Below, one piece after another: positions 18,970 to 27,706 of a stretch of DNA of 34,748 nt. Position numbers and translations under genes: made by a program. Location: assembly GCA_028278345.1 (NCBI GenBank), contig JANQEL010000197.1, positions 1-34,748 on the forward strand. The letters run 5' to 3'. The notes beneath the pieces were generated by a model that did not search any database, was not told the DNA's origin, and saw only the letters and a list, made by a program, of their open reading frames with translations. Origin of the DNA: Myxococcota bacterium (GTDB lineage Bacteria > Myxococcota_A > UBA9160 > UBA4427). Within the stretch, counting starts at the first letter, position 1. The number at the start of each line of letters is the position of its first letter.

Positions 18970-19809
18970 TCATTGCGCAAACCGCACTTCGATCAGGTGG
19001 ATGCGTTCGTCGCGATCGGAGCGGGTCGACCAGACCCGGCCGTCGCGGTCCGCCGTGCGACCCGAGGTGGTGAGGTCGCCGATCGCCACGAGTTCTCCCG
19101 GGCGCAGGGTGACGCGGGTGTGGCCGCGTGTCCCTTCCACGCGACCGTCGCTCTGGACGACCTGGTCGTCGTATTCGAGTTCGAGGTGCACGCGCCCGTC
19201 TTGGAGCACCCGGGGACGCGCGCGAATGCCGCGCGTGCCTTCCGCGACCCCAGCCACGTGGGCACCGAAGGCGTCGCGCGAGATCAGCGGCTGCGAAGCC
19301 CCGCGTGCGATCTCCACCTCGCCCCCGCTCGCAACGCGTACGCGGCTGGTGAAGTCGTCGAAGCGACGACTGCCGTGACGTTCCCCGCGCACCGTCGTCT
19401 TGCGAACACGCAAGACGGAGAAGCCCCCGGTCGCGCCGCCGGAGGTGTTTCCGGCGTCTTCTTCGACGACGCTGAAACCCGCCTTCGACCACTGTGCGAA
19501 GTCGAAGGCGCGGTAGTGGATCTCGACGATGACCGGCGCGCGATCCTGCTCGCGCAGCAGGGCGAAGGTTTGGTCGAGCAGTGGGCCCGGGCCCATCAAC
19601 ACGAGGGCGTTGCGCGCGGGATCGACGGAGACGCGCCCTTCCTCGCCGAGCACGATCTCGGCGATGGGTACCAGCTCTTCGGCGACGCGATGGTTCGCGC
19701 GGTAGACCCGAACCTCGCCGGTCTCGGCCGAGGCGAGGGAGGCGAAAGAGGTGGCCGAACACGCGGCCAGGACAACGAGCGCGACCCACGCGCAAAGGTT
19801 CCGCCGCAC
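18970..19809 (-). CDS. Small secretin-like envelope protein (NolW/secretin N-domain, no pore)
   Basis: 279 residues from GTG 19809, chosen because GGGGGAG lies 5-6 nt upstream; ATG 19824 is in frame without a ribosome-binding site. The N-terminus RRNLCAWVALVVLAAC has a lipobox-like LAAC (C17), but a type I cleavage site after ASLASA is also possible. Residues about 33-90 form a secretin N-type domain: VYRANHRVAEELVPIAEIV, ARNALVLMGPGPLLDQTFAL. The second half resembles a shortened secretin core: SRVRVASGGEVEIARGASQP, GIRARPRVLQDGRVHLELEY and VTLRPGELVAIGDL. The membrane-spanning strands of true secretins are missing and the protein is far too short for GspD or PilQ. Comparable small proteins exist in proteobacteria with unknown role. 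It is divergent from tamA. Confidence 0.72.
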   Translation of the reverse strand: MRRNLCAWVALVVLAACSATSFASLASAETGEVRVYRANHRVAEELVPIAEIVLGEEGRVSVDPARNALVLMGPGPLLDQTFALLREQDRAPVIVEIHYRAFDFAQWSKAGFSVVEEDAGNTSGGATGGFSVLRVRKTTVRGERHGSRRFDDFTSRVRVASGGEVEIARGASQPLISRDAFGAHVAGVAEGTRGIRARPRVLQDGRVHLELEYDDQVVQSDGRVEGTRGHTRVTLRPGELVAIGDLTTSGRTADRDGRVWSTRSDRDERIHLIEVRFAQ

Positions 19810-19974
19810 CCCATCTCCCCCCATGGTGTCGAAGGTACCCGAATGCCCAGGGATACGACCTCGAGCCGCCGCCCCTCTCGTCGCCGATCGCATTCTTTCT
19901 CCACCCAGCGGCGTGGTTTTCGAAGCCGATGCCGTGTTCTCGTCCGCGACGAACGTGGCCGCGCACTGCTTCGG

Positions 19975-19980
19975 TAGAGT
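19975..19980 (+). promoter_or_regulatory. Probable -10 element of tamA, leaderless spacing
   Basis: TAGAGT lies exactly 7 bases before ATG 19988, so transcription would begin at or next to the start codon. No Shine-Dalgarno sequence precedes the ATG. The -35 hexamer is unclear. Confidence 0.4.
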
Positions 19981-19987
19981 CCGCGCC

Positions 19988-22012
19988 ATGCTGGGGATCC
20001 GGGCCGAGGCGCCTCGTCGACCGATGCTGCTGCCTGCGCTGTGTCTCGCGCTGGGCGTCCTCAGCGCCCCCGTGCACGCGGTCAACGCCCAGGATGCGGA
20101 GGTCGAAGCCGGCGAATCCGCCGAAGAAGACGCGCAAAAGGTCGACCAGCAGGAGTACGTCGATCAGATCCGCTTCGAGGGGAACGAAGAGCTCTCGGCG
20201 GGCGATCTTCGCGACCACATGCTCACCCAGGCTCCCCCCTGGTTTCGCTTCTGGACCCGCCTGCCCTTCCACGAAGACGAAGTGCGCGAAGACATGAAGC
20301 GACTCACCGCCCTGTATCGACAACACGGCTACTACGAGGCCCAGGCGAACTACAGCCTCGTGCGTTCCGCTGAAAGCCCGGGGGTCACCGTCCACATCGA
20401 AATCGATGAGGGGAAGGCGGTACGACTGGAACGGCTGACCATCGCTCTGCCCAACGGGCAGTCGCCGGAGACCCATCCCCTCTTCGAAGCGAAACGCTGG
20501 CGGCGCCTGGTATCGCGCCTGCTCCTGCGCGAAGGGCGCAAGTTCCGGTTGGCCGAGTATCAGGCTTCGCGCGAGGCGATCCTCACCTGGGTGGGCGAGC
20601 GCGGTTTTCCCTCGGCCCAGCTCGAGGGTTCGGCCGAAGTCGACATGCCGACTCATCGCGCCCGCGTGGATTGGATCCTCATCCCCGGACCGCGCGTGCG
20701 GCTTGGCGACGTGCGCATCGAAGGCCTCGAAGACGTCGATCGCTTCATCGTGGAAAGGGAGATCCGGCTCGATCCCGGCGAGTGGTTCTCGCTTCGCGCC
20801 CTGGCGAAGACACGCCGACGCATCCAGAACCTCGGGCTGTTTCGTTGGACCATCGTCGAAGCCCTGCCACCGCCCCGCACGACCGCGGGCGATGACATCG
20901 AAGTCGGGGTCGAAGACGCCGAAGAAGACATCGAACGAGACGTCGTGGAAACCGAAGAGCCACAGCCCCTGGAAGAACCACGACTCGACGAAGAGACGTG
21001 GCCCGTGTCGGTTCGCGTCGCCGAACGCCCCCCGCGGCGCGTCCGCGTCGGCGGCGGCTGGGGAACCGACACCTCCTTCCGCGGTGAGCTCAGTTGGCAT
21101 CACCGCAACTTCTTCGGCGGTGCGCGCCACATGGACGTGGGCCTTCGCTACTCGGGGCTCGGCGCTTCGTTTCGCCCTTCCTTCATGGAGCCCTACTTCC
21201 TCGACACGCGAACGCGGCTCCTGGTGAGCCCCGCCTTCGTGTTGGAGAACCAGGATGCATACGAGGCGCGGCGCTATCTGCTCGACGTCCAGCTCCAGCG
21301 GGAGCTGGTCGAACACGTGGAGATCCGCGTCGGCTACCGCTTCGATCGCGACGACATCTACTCGGTGCTCGACAACCCGGGGCCCGACGTACTGCCCGAG
21401 GGCATCTCGATCACCACCGGCCCCAACCTCGAACTATCGCGTTCGACCGTCGACAACCGGCTGAACGCCACCTCGGGCACGTCGATCCAGATCGAAGCCG
21501 AGTCGTCGATCACCGCCCTCGGTTCCGACCAGGACTTCGTCCGCTACACCCTCGACGCGCGAGGCTTCTTGAGCGTCGCGAAGACCGTGCTCGCCCTGCG
21601 CGCCCTGGCCGGCACGATCCAGAATCACGGCGACACCCGAGAACAGGACATCCCCCTCGTCGAACGCTTCTACTCGGGCGGCTCGAACTCGATGCGCGGC
21701 TTCGCCTACCGCTCGCTCTCGCCCGAAGACGCCAACGGCGACTCGATCGGCGGTAGCAGCCTGGTCGAGGGAAGCCTCGAGTGGCGCATTCCGGTTTGGG
21801 GGCCGCTCGGGGTCGTGGGCTTCCTCGACGCGGCCCAGGTCGATCCCGAGCCCTGGGAGTTCCGCATCGACGACCTGCGCTACGCGGCGGGCACGGGCCT
21901 GCGCTACACGACGCCGGCAGGGCCGCTGCGCGTCGACTTCGCCTGGCGGCTCAATCCCAGGAACAAACGGGGCAAGTTTCGCGTGAGTGCATCACTGGGG
22001 CATACGTTTTGA
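19988..22012 (+). CDS. tamA: Omp85-family outer-membrane assembly protein, TamA-like
   Basis: 674 residues from ATG 19988 (ATG 20024 also possible). The signal peptide is LLPALCLALGVLSAPVHA. About 60-300 holds three POTRA-like domains, visible from VDQIRFEGNEELSAGDLRDH, GVTVHIEIDEGKAVRLERLT and VRLGDVRIEGLEDVDRFIVE. An acidic linker of about 37 residues (about 302-338, rich in Asp/Glu) precedes the barrel, which starts near residue 350 with RVRVGGGWGTDTSFRGEL. The Omp85 signature is GGSNSMRGFAYRSLSP (R570-G571-F572), matching the VRGF/Y motif on barrel strand 6. The chain ends in Phe. TamA with TamB helps insert outer-membrane proteins and move phospholipids. tamB follows with its start overlapping this stop. 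Confidence 0.9.
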   Translation: MLGIRAEAPRRPMLLPALCLALGVLSAPVHAVNAQDAEVEAGESAEEDAQKVDQQEYVDQIRFEGNEELSAGDLRDHMLTQAPPWFRFWTRLPFHEDEVREDMKRLTALYRQHGYYEAQANYSLVRSAESPGVTVHIEIDEGKAVRLERLTIALPNGQSPETHPLFEAKRWRRLVSRLLLREGRKFRLAEYQASREAILTWVGERGFPSAQLEGSAEVDMPTHRARVDWILIPGPRVRLGDVRIEGLEDVDRFIVEREIRLDPGEWFSLRALAKTRRRIQNLGLFRWTIVEALPPPRTTAGDDIEVGVEDAEEDIERDVVETEEPQPLEEPRLDEETWPVSVRVAERPPRRVRVGGGWGTDTSFRGELSWHHRNFFGGARHMDVGLRYSGLGASFRPSFMEPYFLDTRTRLLVSPAFVLENQDAYEARRYLLDVQLQRELVEHVEIRVGYRFDRDDIYSVLDNPGPDVLPEGISITTGPNLELSRSTVDNRLNATSGTSIQIEAESSITALGSDQDFVRYTLDARGFLSVAKTVLALRALAGTIQNHGDTREQDIPLVERFYSGGSNSMRGFAYRSLSPEDANGDSIGGSSLVEGSLEWRIPVWGPLGVVGFLDAAQVDPEPWEFRIDDLRYAAGTGLRYTTPAGPLRVDFAWRLNPRNKRGKFRVSASLGHTF

Positions 22013-25000
22013 GCGAACCGCGTACACCGAAGCGACGCCGCGCCATCGGGAGGCTCCTGCTCTTCGCCCTGGTGACGAGTGGTCTCGCCTGGCTCGCAGT
22101 CTGGGGTGCGATCCACGGCTGGTACCCGGAGTTGCAGCGCCGCGCGGCCCTGGCTCTGCTCAATGACGGTGGCGCCTATGCGATCGAGATCGACCGACTC
22201 GGCGGCTCGCTGGTCGACGGCTTCGAAGTCGAGGGCGTGACACTGCGCGCGCACGAACCGGTACTCGCCGACCCGAACATTCCGGGAACGGGGGCCGTGC
22301 CGCTGCGCGTCGCTTCGATGTCCTTCGCGGTCGACGTGCCGGCGCTCTACGAGGAGCGGCGCGTCCACATACCCGTCCTCGAGATCGAGGGCGTGGTCTT
22401 CGAATGGATGGAGGCGCAGGATCGAGAGACCCCAGCACCCCCAGCACCCGAACCGACCGCTGCCGAAGAAACCGAACCGTGGACGATCGCGATCGACGAC
22501 CTGCGTCTGCGCGACGCGCGGTTGCGCGCCTCCCTCGCTCCCGAGCGCGGCGCCGCACCGCTCGAAGTCGAAGGCACGGCGCACCTCAGCGGGTTCGCCT
22601 GGAGCACCGATGGCGAGCCGCCGCGCTTCGAGGATTTCGCTGCCGATCTGCGCTTGATCGACGCCCGGGTCGGCCCCGTCGACATCGTGTCCGGACGCGC
22701 GCGCGTCGTGGGAACGCGCGAAGCAATCGAGCTTCGCGTCGAGCGCGTGCAGGCCGGCGTCGAAAACCGCGGCCGTCTCCACCTCGTCGGCCAGGCCCAT
22801 GCGCACTTCACGGAGGCCGCCGTCAGCCTCGACACCCTCGTGGTCGACGACGTCGCCCTCGACCTCTCCTTCATCGGCCTCGACCTCGCACCGCTTTCCT
22901 TCTTTGCCGGTCCCGAGGGCCTGTCCTTCCCGGAGACACGCTTGCGGGGTGCAGCGCGCCTTTCGAAACCCGACCTCTGGCAGGTCGACTTCCAGCTCGA
23001 TCCGAGCGAGGTCGAGGGTTTCGCGTTTTCGAGCGGTCGAGCACGCGCACGCGTGGACCTCGCGCGAGAACTCTGGGAGCTCGACGACGCGATCTTCGAA
23101 GCCGGCTCGGCACGCCTCGCCCTCGAAGCGCACGGTGCGGCGGAAGGCTTCGAAGAACTCTCCGTGGACGCGACCGACTTCCCGCTCGATACCCTGCAGC
23201 GCCTGGCACGACCCGACACCGACGATCCGAGCCCCGAAGCCGTGAGGGGCAGCGTCGACGTCGCGGCGCGCCTTTCCGGCACGGGCCCGCGCCCCACCGG
23301 CCGGGTCGATGCGGAGGGCGTCGCGCTCGTGGGCGAGCGCCCGGCCCTCTCCTTCGCCGCCGCGGTCGAACTCGAAGCCGACGGTGCGGCACGAGTCGAA
23401 GCCTTCGAAGTCGCGAGCCTCGAAGGCGACAGCGAGATCCGCACCCTCGAACCCTCGCGCTGGCGAGTCGAAGATGGCCTCGTCTCCGCAGAGAACCTCG
23501 TGCTCGAAACCCGCCAGAACGGAGCCTCCGCGGGTCGCGTGACATTGCGCAGGCTGACGACCGATGGCGAACGCCACACCCTCGAAGCCGACTTCGACGA
23601 CTTCGCCATCGCGCCGCCGTTCGAATTGTTCGGCGAGGTCGCCCCGATCGACGGACGACTGAGCGGCCCCCTCGAACTCGACATGCGTCGCCGGCAGCCG
23701 AGGCTCGTCGCCGACCTCGAAGTCACCGCGCCGACGCTCGAAGACTTCACCTTCGAGCGCCTCGAACTCGTCGCGGATACGGAAAACGAACTCTGGAAGT
23801 GGAACAGCCGCCTCGCCTGGAATGGAATCGAGCCCCTCTCGCTCTCCGTCGTGATGCCCGGCGAAGTCGGAGACAGGACCGTCACCCAACGGCTGGCCGA
23901 TCCGCGCACCCACATTGCGCTTTCCCTCGCCGATCTCGACGTTCGCCAGCTCACCCCCTTCCTACCCGGTGAGTGGCTCGGCGAAGACGCGCTCGAGGGA
24001 ACCGTGGCAGGGGCGTTGTCGCTGGTCGGAACGCAGGAGGGGCCCGTCGTCACGGGCGACGTGAGCTGGACCCGAGCGCGCCTCGGCACCGCGCGGGCCG
24101 ATCACGTCGCCCTTCGGGCCGAGACCGAAGCGGGCCAACTCGCCCTCGACTTCGACATCACCCACCAGGGGCAGAGCGCCTTCGACGCCGAAGCCGAGCT
24201 CGAACTCGCGCGTCTACTCGAGGAGCCCACCGGCTGGTTGCGCGACCCCAGGAACCGTTCAGTGATGACCGCCGAAGACGTCGACCTCGCCTGGCTCGTG
24301 CCACGCGCTTCGGCGCGCCGGCTCGGCCGCGTGGAAGCCGTCGAGGGACGCGCGACCGGTCGCGTCGAGCTGCGCGGTTCGCCCGACGGTCCGGTGATCG
24401 ACGGCCGCCTCGACGTCGACCGCGCCCAACTCGAACTCGCCCTCTTCGACGAACCCATCGGGCCGATCACGGCGGCACTGCGCTTCGACAACCGCGCGTT
24501 GCACGTCGACCGCGTCGTCATCGGCTCGACGAAGGGCGATGCTGTGGTGAAGGGGCGCTATCGCTTCGCTAGCGCAAACCGCAAGGATCGCGTCGACCTC
24601 GACATGCGCTTCGCGAAGTTCAGCCTGACCCACTTCCCCCTGCTCGAAGCGCGCGTCACCGGCGACCTGGAACTGACGGGCCCCCTCGCCGCGCTCGATG
24701 CCAAGGGCGACCTCTCTTTCCGGCGCGTTCACGTGAGCCTGCCCGCCGCGCAGGATCCCCTGCTGCGCGAAGTGCGCATCCTCGGACTCGAAGAACCCGA
24801 AGGCGAAGACGGAAGCAACGGACGCGCCGCAGAACCCTCGGCCTACCAGACCATGCAGGCGCAGATCGCGATCGACGTCCGCCGCGGCGCGAAGATCCGA
24901 GAGCGCGGTGCGGATCTCGAAGTGGAGGGCCAGATCCTGCTGCGCAAGCGACGACTCTCGCCGACCCTCCTGCAGGGCAGCCTGGCCACGACCGGCGGGA

Positions 25001-25566
25001 CCTACACCTTCTTCGGCCGCAAGTTCGAAGTGCGCGAGGGCATCGCCAACTTCGAGGAGCGCCTGCCCCCCGATCCCGACCTGCGCATCGAGGCCACGCG
25101 TCACGTTGGCGACGTCACCGTGGGCGTTCGCCGGGTCGGTCGCTGGTCGGAACCGGCCGCGGAACTCTTCAGCGAACCCGAAATGGGCGAGACCGACATC
25201 CTCTCCTACCTGATGTTCAACAAGCCGCGCAGCGAACTCGGGGCGGCCGACGACGCCCAGCTCAACTCGGCGACTGCGCAGGTGGCTTCGAATCTCGCGC
25301 TGGCAGAGCTCACGCGGGCGCTCTCGACCGAATTGCCCATCAACGAGATCAGCATGGAGGTCGGCGAGGACATGACCGTCTCGAGCGTCGGTGTTGAGAC
25401 GAACGTCGGGGAAGATATCATCCTGCGCTACGACCGGGCGCTTCAGGACGGCGTCGGCGATCGCTTCACGGTGGAGTGGAGGTTCTGGAAGAACCTCAGT
25501 CTGCGGAGCGAGTACGCAGAAGGTGGAACATCGGGCCTCGATCTCTTCTGGTCCTACGAGTACTGA
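22009..25566 (+). CDS. tamB: Translocation and assembly module protein TamB (DUF490, AsmA-like)
   Basis: About 1185 residues. TTG 22009 overlaps the tamA stop (TTGA), with GGGG 8 nt upstream; there is no ATG before 22318, and the frame upstream of 22009 is out-of-frame tamA sequence. After a basic start (EPRTPKRRRAIGR), one membrane anchor (about 15-35) puts the rest in the periplasm. The long middle is a repetitive beta-rich region typical of bridge-like lipid-transport proteins. The C-terminal DUF490 domain (about 1000-1185) has GGTYTFFGRKFEVREGIANF, PDLRIEATRHVGDVTVGV, GETDILSYLMFNKP and ends in FWSYEY. TamB spans the periplasm from the inner membrane to TamA. Length and gene order match the known pair. 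Confidence 0.92.
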   Translation: MSEPRTPKRRRAIGRLLLFALVTSGLAWLAVWGAIHGWYPELQRRAALALLNDGGAYAIEIDRLGGSLVDGFEVEGVTLRAHEPVLADPNIPGTGAVPLRVASMSFAVDVPALYEERRVHIPVLEIEGVVFEWMEAQDRETPAPPAPEPTAAEETEPWTIAIDDLRLRDARLRASLAPERGAAPLEVEGTAHLSGFAWSTDGEPPRFEDFAADLRLIDARVGPVDIVSGRARVVGTREAIELRVERVQAGVENRGRLHLVGQAHAHFTEAAVSLDTLVVDDVALDLSFIGLDLAPLSFFAGPEGLSFPETRLRGAARLSKPDLWQVDFQLDPSEVEGFAFSSGRARARVDLARELWELDDAIFEAGSARLALEAHGAAEGFEELSVDATDFPLDTLQRLARPDTDDPSPEAVRGSVDVAARLSGTGPRPTGRVDAEGVALVGERPALSFAAAVELEADGAARVEAFEVASLEGDSEIRTLEPSRWRVEDGLVSAENLVLETRQNGASAGRVTLRRLTTDGERHTLEADFDDFAIAPPFELFGEVAPIDGRLSGPLELDMRRRQPRLVADLEVTAPTLEDFTFERLELVADTENELWKWNSRLAWNGIEPLSLSVVMPGEVGDRTVTQRLADPRTHIALSLADLDVRQLTPFLPGEWLGEDALEGTVAGALSLVGTQEGPVVTGDVSWTRARLGTARADHVALRAETEAGQLALDFDITHQGQSAFDAEAELELARLLEEPTGWLRDPRNRSVMTAEDVDLAWLVPRASARRLGRVEAVEGRATGRVELRGSPDGPVIDGRLDVDRAQLELALFDEPIGPITAALRFDNRALHVDRVVIGSTKGDAVVKGRYRFASANRKDRVDLDMRFAKFSLTHFPLLEARVTGDLELTGPLAALDAKGDLSFRRVHVSLPAAQDPLLREVRILGLEEPEGEDGSNGRAAEPSAYQTMQAQIAIDVRRGAKIRERGADLEVEGQILLRKRRLSPTLLQGSLATTGGTYTFFGRKFEVREGIANFEERLPPDPDLRIEATRHVGDVTVGVRRVGRWSEPAAELFSEPEMGETDILSYLMFNKPRSELGAADDAQLNSATAQVASNLALAELTRALSTELPINEISMEVGEDMTVSSVGVETNVGEDIILRYDRALQDGVGDRFTVEWRFWKNLSLRSEYAEGGTSGLDLFWSYEY

Positions 25567-25614
25567 TCCGAATCCTGCTCTTTCGAACCCGAACCGACCC
25601 GAGTCGCCCAACGC

Positions 25615-26643
25615 ATGTTGCTCAATCTCCTGCAGACCGCCGGCGGACTCGCGATCCTGCTCATCGGCGGCGACTTCATGGTGCGAGGTGCGTCCTCCCT
25701 CGCGCGCAGTATGGGAATCTCGCCGCTCGCCGTCGGGCTTACGGTCGTGGCCTTCGGAACGAGCGCGCCCGAACTCGCGGTGAGCATCGGTGCGGCCATC
25801 AGCGGTTCGAGTGATCTCGCCTTCGGCAACATCTACGGCTCGAACCTCGCCAACATCGGCTTGATCATCGGCCTGTCGGCGGTGATCCGGCCCCTGCCGA
25901 TCGATGGTGTCGTGACCCGGCGCGAGCTGCCGATGATGCTGCTCGCGGTCGTGAGCGCGACGGTGATGGCGTGCGATACCCTGCTCGATGGAACCCCGGC
26001 CATCTACGCGCGAACCGACGGCCTGATCTTCCTGCTCTTCTTCGTCGTCTTCATCTTCTACACGGTGGGTGACCTGATCGCCCAGCGCGAAGACCGGCAC
26101 AACGGTAACGGCGATTCGCTCTCCCCGGTGATCGATCACCTGAGCGAGAACGAGGTGAGTGCGCTGCCCGGGATGGGAGGTGAGCGCTCGCATCCCGTTC
26201 GCGATCTCTTCGAGGTGATCATCGGGCTCGCGGGCCTGCTCTTTGGCGCCCATCTCACGGTCGACGGCGGTGTCGCGATCGCGACGGCCATGGGTGTTCC
26301 GGAGGTGATCATCGGCCTCACGATGATCTCCGTCGGCACGAGCCTGCCCGAGCTCGTGGCGACGCTCGCAGCCGTGCGGCGCGGCGAGCTGGCGATCGCG
26401 GTGGGCGGCGTGGTGGGTTCGAACATCTTCAACATCCTGCTCGTTTGCGGCATGACGTCGGTGGTGCTGCCGATCCCGATTCCCACCTTCGGCCTCTTCG
26501 ATCTTCTATTTACGATCGTGCTCTCGTTGGCGCTGATGTTGACCGCGCGGACCCACAGTCGTTTGATCCTGCGCTGGGAAGGCGCCGGACTGTTGGTCAG
26601 CTACATCGTCTACATGGTGTGGCGCACCTGGCAGGGTGCTTGA
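25615..26643 (+). CDS. CaCA-family Ca2+/Na+ (or cation/proton) antiporter, YrbG-like
   Basis: A 342-residue inner-membrane protein with ten membrane segments in two inverted halves. The alpha-1 repeat has GLTVVAFGTSAPELAVSIGA (about residues 42-61) and GNIYGSNLANIGL. The alpha-2 repeat has GLTMISVGTSLPELVATLAA (about 235-254) and VGGVVGSNIFNILLV. The conserved Glu in each PEL and the Asn in GSN form the cation site. A hydrophilic loop (about 160-200) separates the halves. The protein exchanges calcium for sodium or protons in known homologues; the exact ion here is not shown. It lies 48 bases after tamB and has no obvious ribosome-binding site. Confidence 0.92.
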   Translation: MLLNLLQTAGGLAILLIGGDFMVRGASSLARSMGISPLAVGLTVVAFGTSAPELAVSIGAAISGSSDLAFGNIYGSNLANIGLIIGLSAVIRPLPIDGVVTRRELPMMLLAVVSATVMACDTLLDGTPAIYARTDGLIFLLFFVVFIFYTVGDLIAQREDRHNGNGDSLSPVIDHLSENEVSALPGMGGERSHPVRDLFEVIIGLAGLLFGAHLTVDGGVAIATAMGVPEVIIGLTMISVGTSLPELVATLAAVRRGELAIAVGGVVGSNIFNILLVCGMTSVVLPIPIPTFGLFDLLFTIVLSLALMLTARTHSRLILRWEGAGLLVSYIVYMVWRTWQGA

Positions 26644-26883
26644 TTTCGTCCGCGAAACACCGCGGAATGCGGCGAAAAGGCGATTCGTCACAGCGCGCGA
26701 CTTCGATTCTCTAGTCGCCACATTTCGCTGCGGAACTTTCCGCATGTCGCGATTCAACCGCACCCTGCAACACCTCGTTTGGTGCATCGGCATAGGCACA
26801 CCGCTAGAGTGCGCCGCGCTGCGCACCCCGTCGCGCGGCCTCATGTCAAGCAAGCTCGCAAACGCTCTAGGAGGCAATGCAAA
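26644..26883. other. Intergenic region upstream of the DUF481 gene
   Basis: 240 bases with no gene. It contains a hairpin TCCGCG-AAACAC-CGCGGA (26649-26666), which starts right after the antiporter stop but lacks a T run, and a 16-base inverted repeat (26729-26744). A weak promoter may be TTGGTG (26779-26784) with TAGAGT (26805-26810), but the 20-base spacer is too long for a standard sigma-70 promoter. Confidence 0.4.
26729..26744. promoter_or_regulatory. Candidate operator: near-perfect palindrome
   Basis: TGCGGAA (26729-26735), spacer CT, TTCCGCA (26738-26744). Seven-base perfect arms lie about 35 bases upstream of the possible -35 region of the DUF481 gene. It could bind a dimeric repressor or activator; no regulator is identified. 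Confidence 0.4.
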
Positions 26884-27687
26884 GTGATTCGAAAATCGAT
26901 CGCGACGACGGCGGCGCTGTTCGTCGTTCTCTCGGCGGGTAGCGCCCTCGCCCAGGACAGTGAAGAACCCCGACCCGGCCTGTTCGGCACTTCGATCCTC
27001 GAAGGCTGGAAGAAGTCCGTCGGCCTCGGCTTCACCGGTACCGACGGCAACGTGAACGAGTCCCAGTTCCAGGCCGATTTCAAGGGCGAGTTCGAGAACG
27101 ATCGACACCGCCGAAAGCTGACTTCGCAGTTCTATCTCTCGAAGCCCGACAACACGCCCGGGCCGGGTCCGTTGACCGAGCGCAAGGCCTTCGTGGACTA
27201 CGAAGAAAACTGGAAGCCCTTCCAGAACATGATGTTCTTCATCGGCACCGCTCGGTACGACTACGAACGCTTCCAATCGTGGAACTCTCGCCTCTCGGGC
27301 TCCCTCGGTATTGGTTACGAGCTCTACAAGACCGAGCGAACCTCCATCCGCGGCAGCGTCGGCGCCGGTGTGGCGTACAAGTTCCAGACCGATGCCGGCA
27401 TCGACGAGGAGACGATCCCTGAAGGTGTCGTCCGCCTCGGCCTCGATCACAACGTGATGAAGGGCGTCGACTTCTCGACGAACCACGTCTACTACCCGAA
27501 TCTCGACGACACCGGCGAACACCGCGTGATCTCCGACGCGGAACTCAAGGCCGACATCGGCGAGGCCGGCGGGCTGAACGTCGCGGTGGGCGTGCAGAAC
27601 GAGTACGACACGATCGCGAACAACGAGAACCCGGACGTCGAGACGAACGACCTCACCTACTACATCCGGCTCGGTTACGACTTCTAG
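26884..27687 (+). CDS. DUF481 outer-membrane beta-barrel protein, YdiY-like
   Basis: 267 residues. GTG 26884 is well supported by TAGGAGG (26868-26874), 9 nt upstream. The signal peptide reads IRKSIATTAALFVVLSAGSA and ends LAQ. The mature protein is a series of amphipathic strands with family features: VGLGFTGTDGNVNESQFQAD, RKLTSQFYLSK, ERKAFVDYEENWKPFQNMMF, RYDYERFQSWNSRLSGSLG and a final YIRLGYDF ending in Phe. DUF481 proteins are barrels of unknown function, sometimes linked to salt or acid response. Length is normal. The next gene starts 19 bases later. Confidence 0.85.
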   Translation: MIRKSIATTAALFVVLSAGSALAQDSEEPRPGLFGTSILEGWKKSVGLGFTGTDGNVNESQFQADFKGEFENDRHRRKLTSQFYLSKPDNTPGPGPLTERKAFVDYEENWKPFQNMMFFIGTARYDYERFQSWNSRLSGSLGIGYELYKTERTSIRGSVGAGVAYKFQTDAGIDEETIPEGVVRLGLDHNVMKGVDFSTNHVYYPNLDDTGEHRVISDAELKADIGEAGGLNVAVGVQNEYDTIANNENPDVETNDLTYYIRLGYDF

Positions 27688-27706
27688 TCACAAGCCGCAG
27701 CACGAC

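Noticed and set aside
18788..21316. 842-codon minus-strand open frame over the secretin-like gene and tamA
   Set aside because: It overlaps the recognised secretin-like gene in another frame and runs antisense to tamA. Its Arg/His-rich parts show it is non-coding.
21781..22008. Upstream extension of the tamB frame
   Set aside because: This part is out-of-frame tamA sequence. The basic N-terminus and anchor of TamB start at TTG 22009.
26649..26666. Hairpin after the antiporter gene as a terminator
   Set aside because: The stem is only 6 bp and no T run follows, so I do not call it a terminator.
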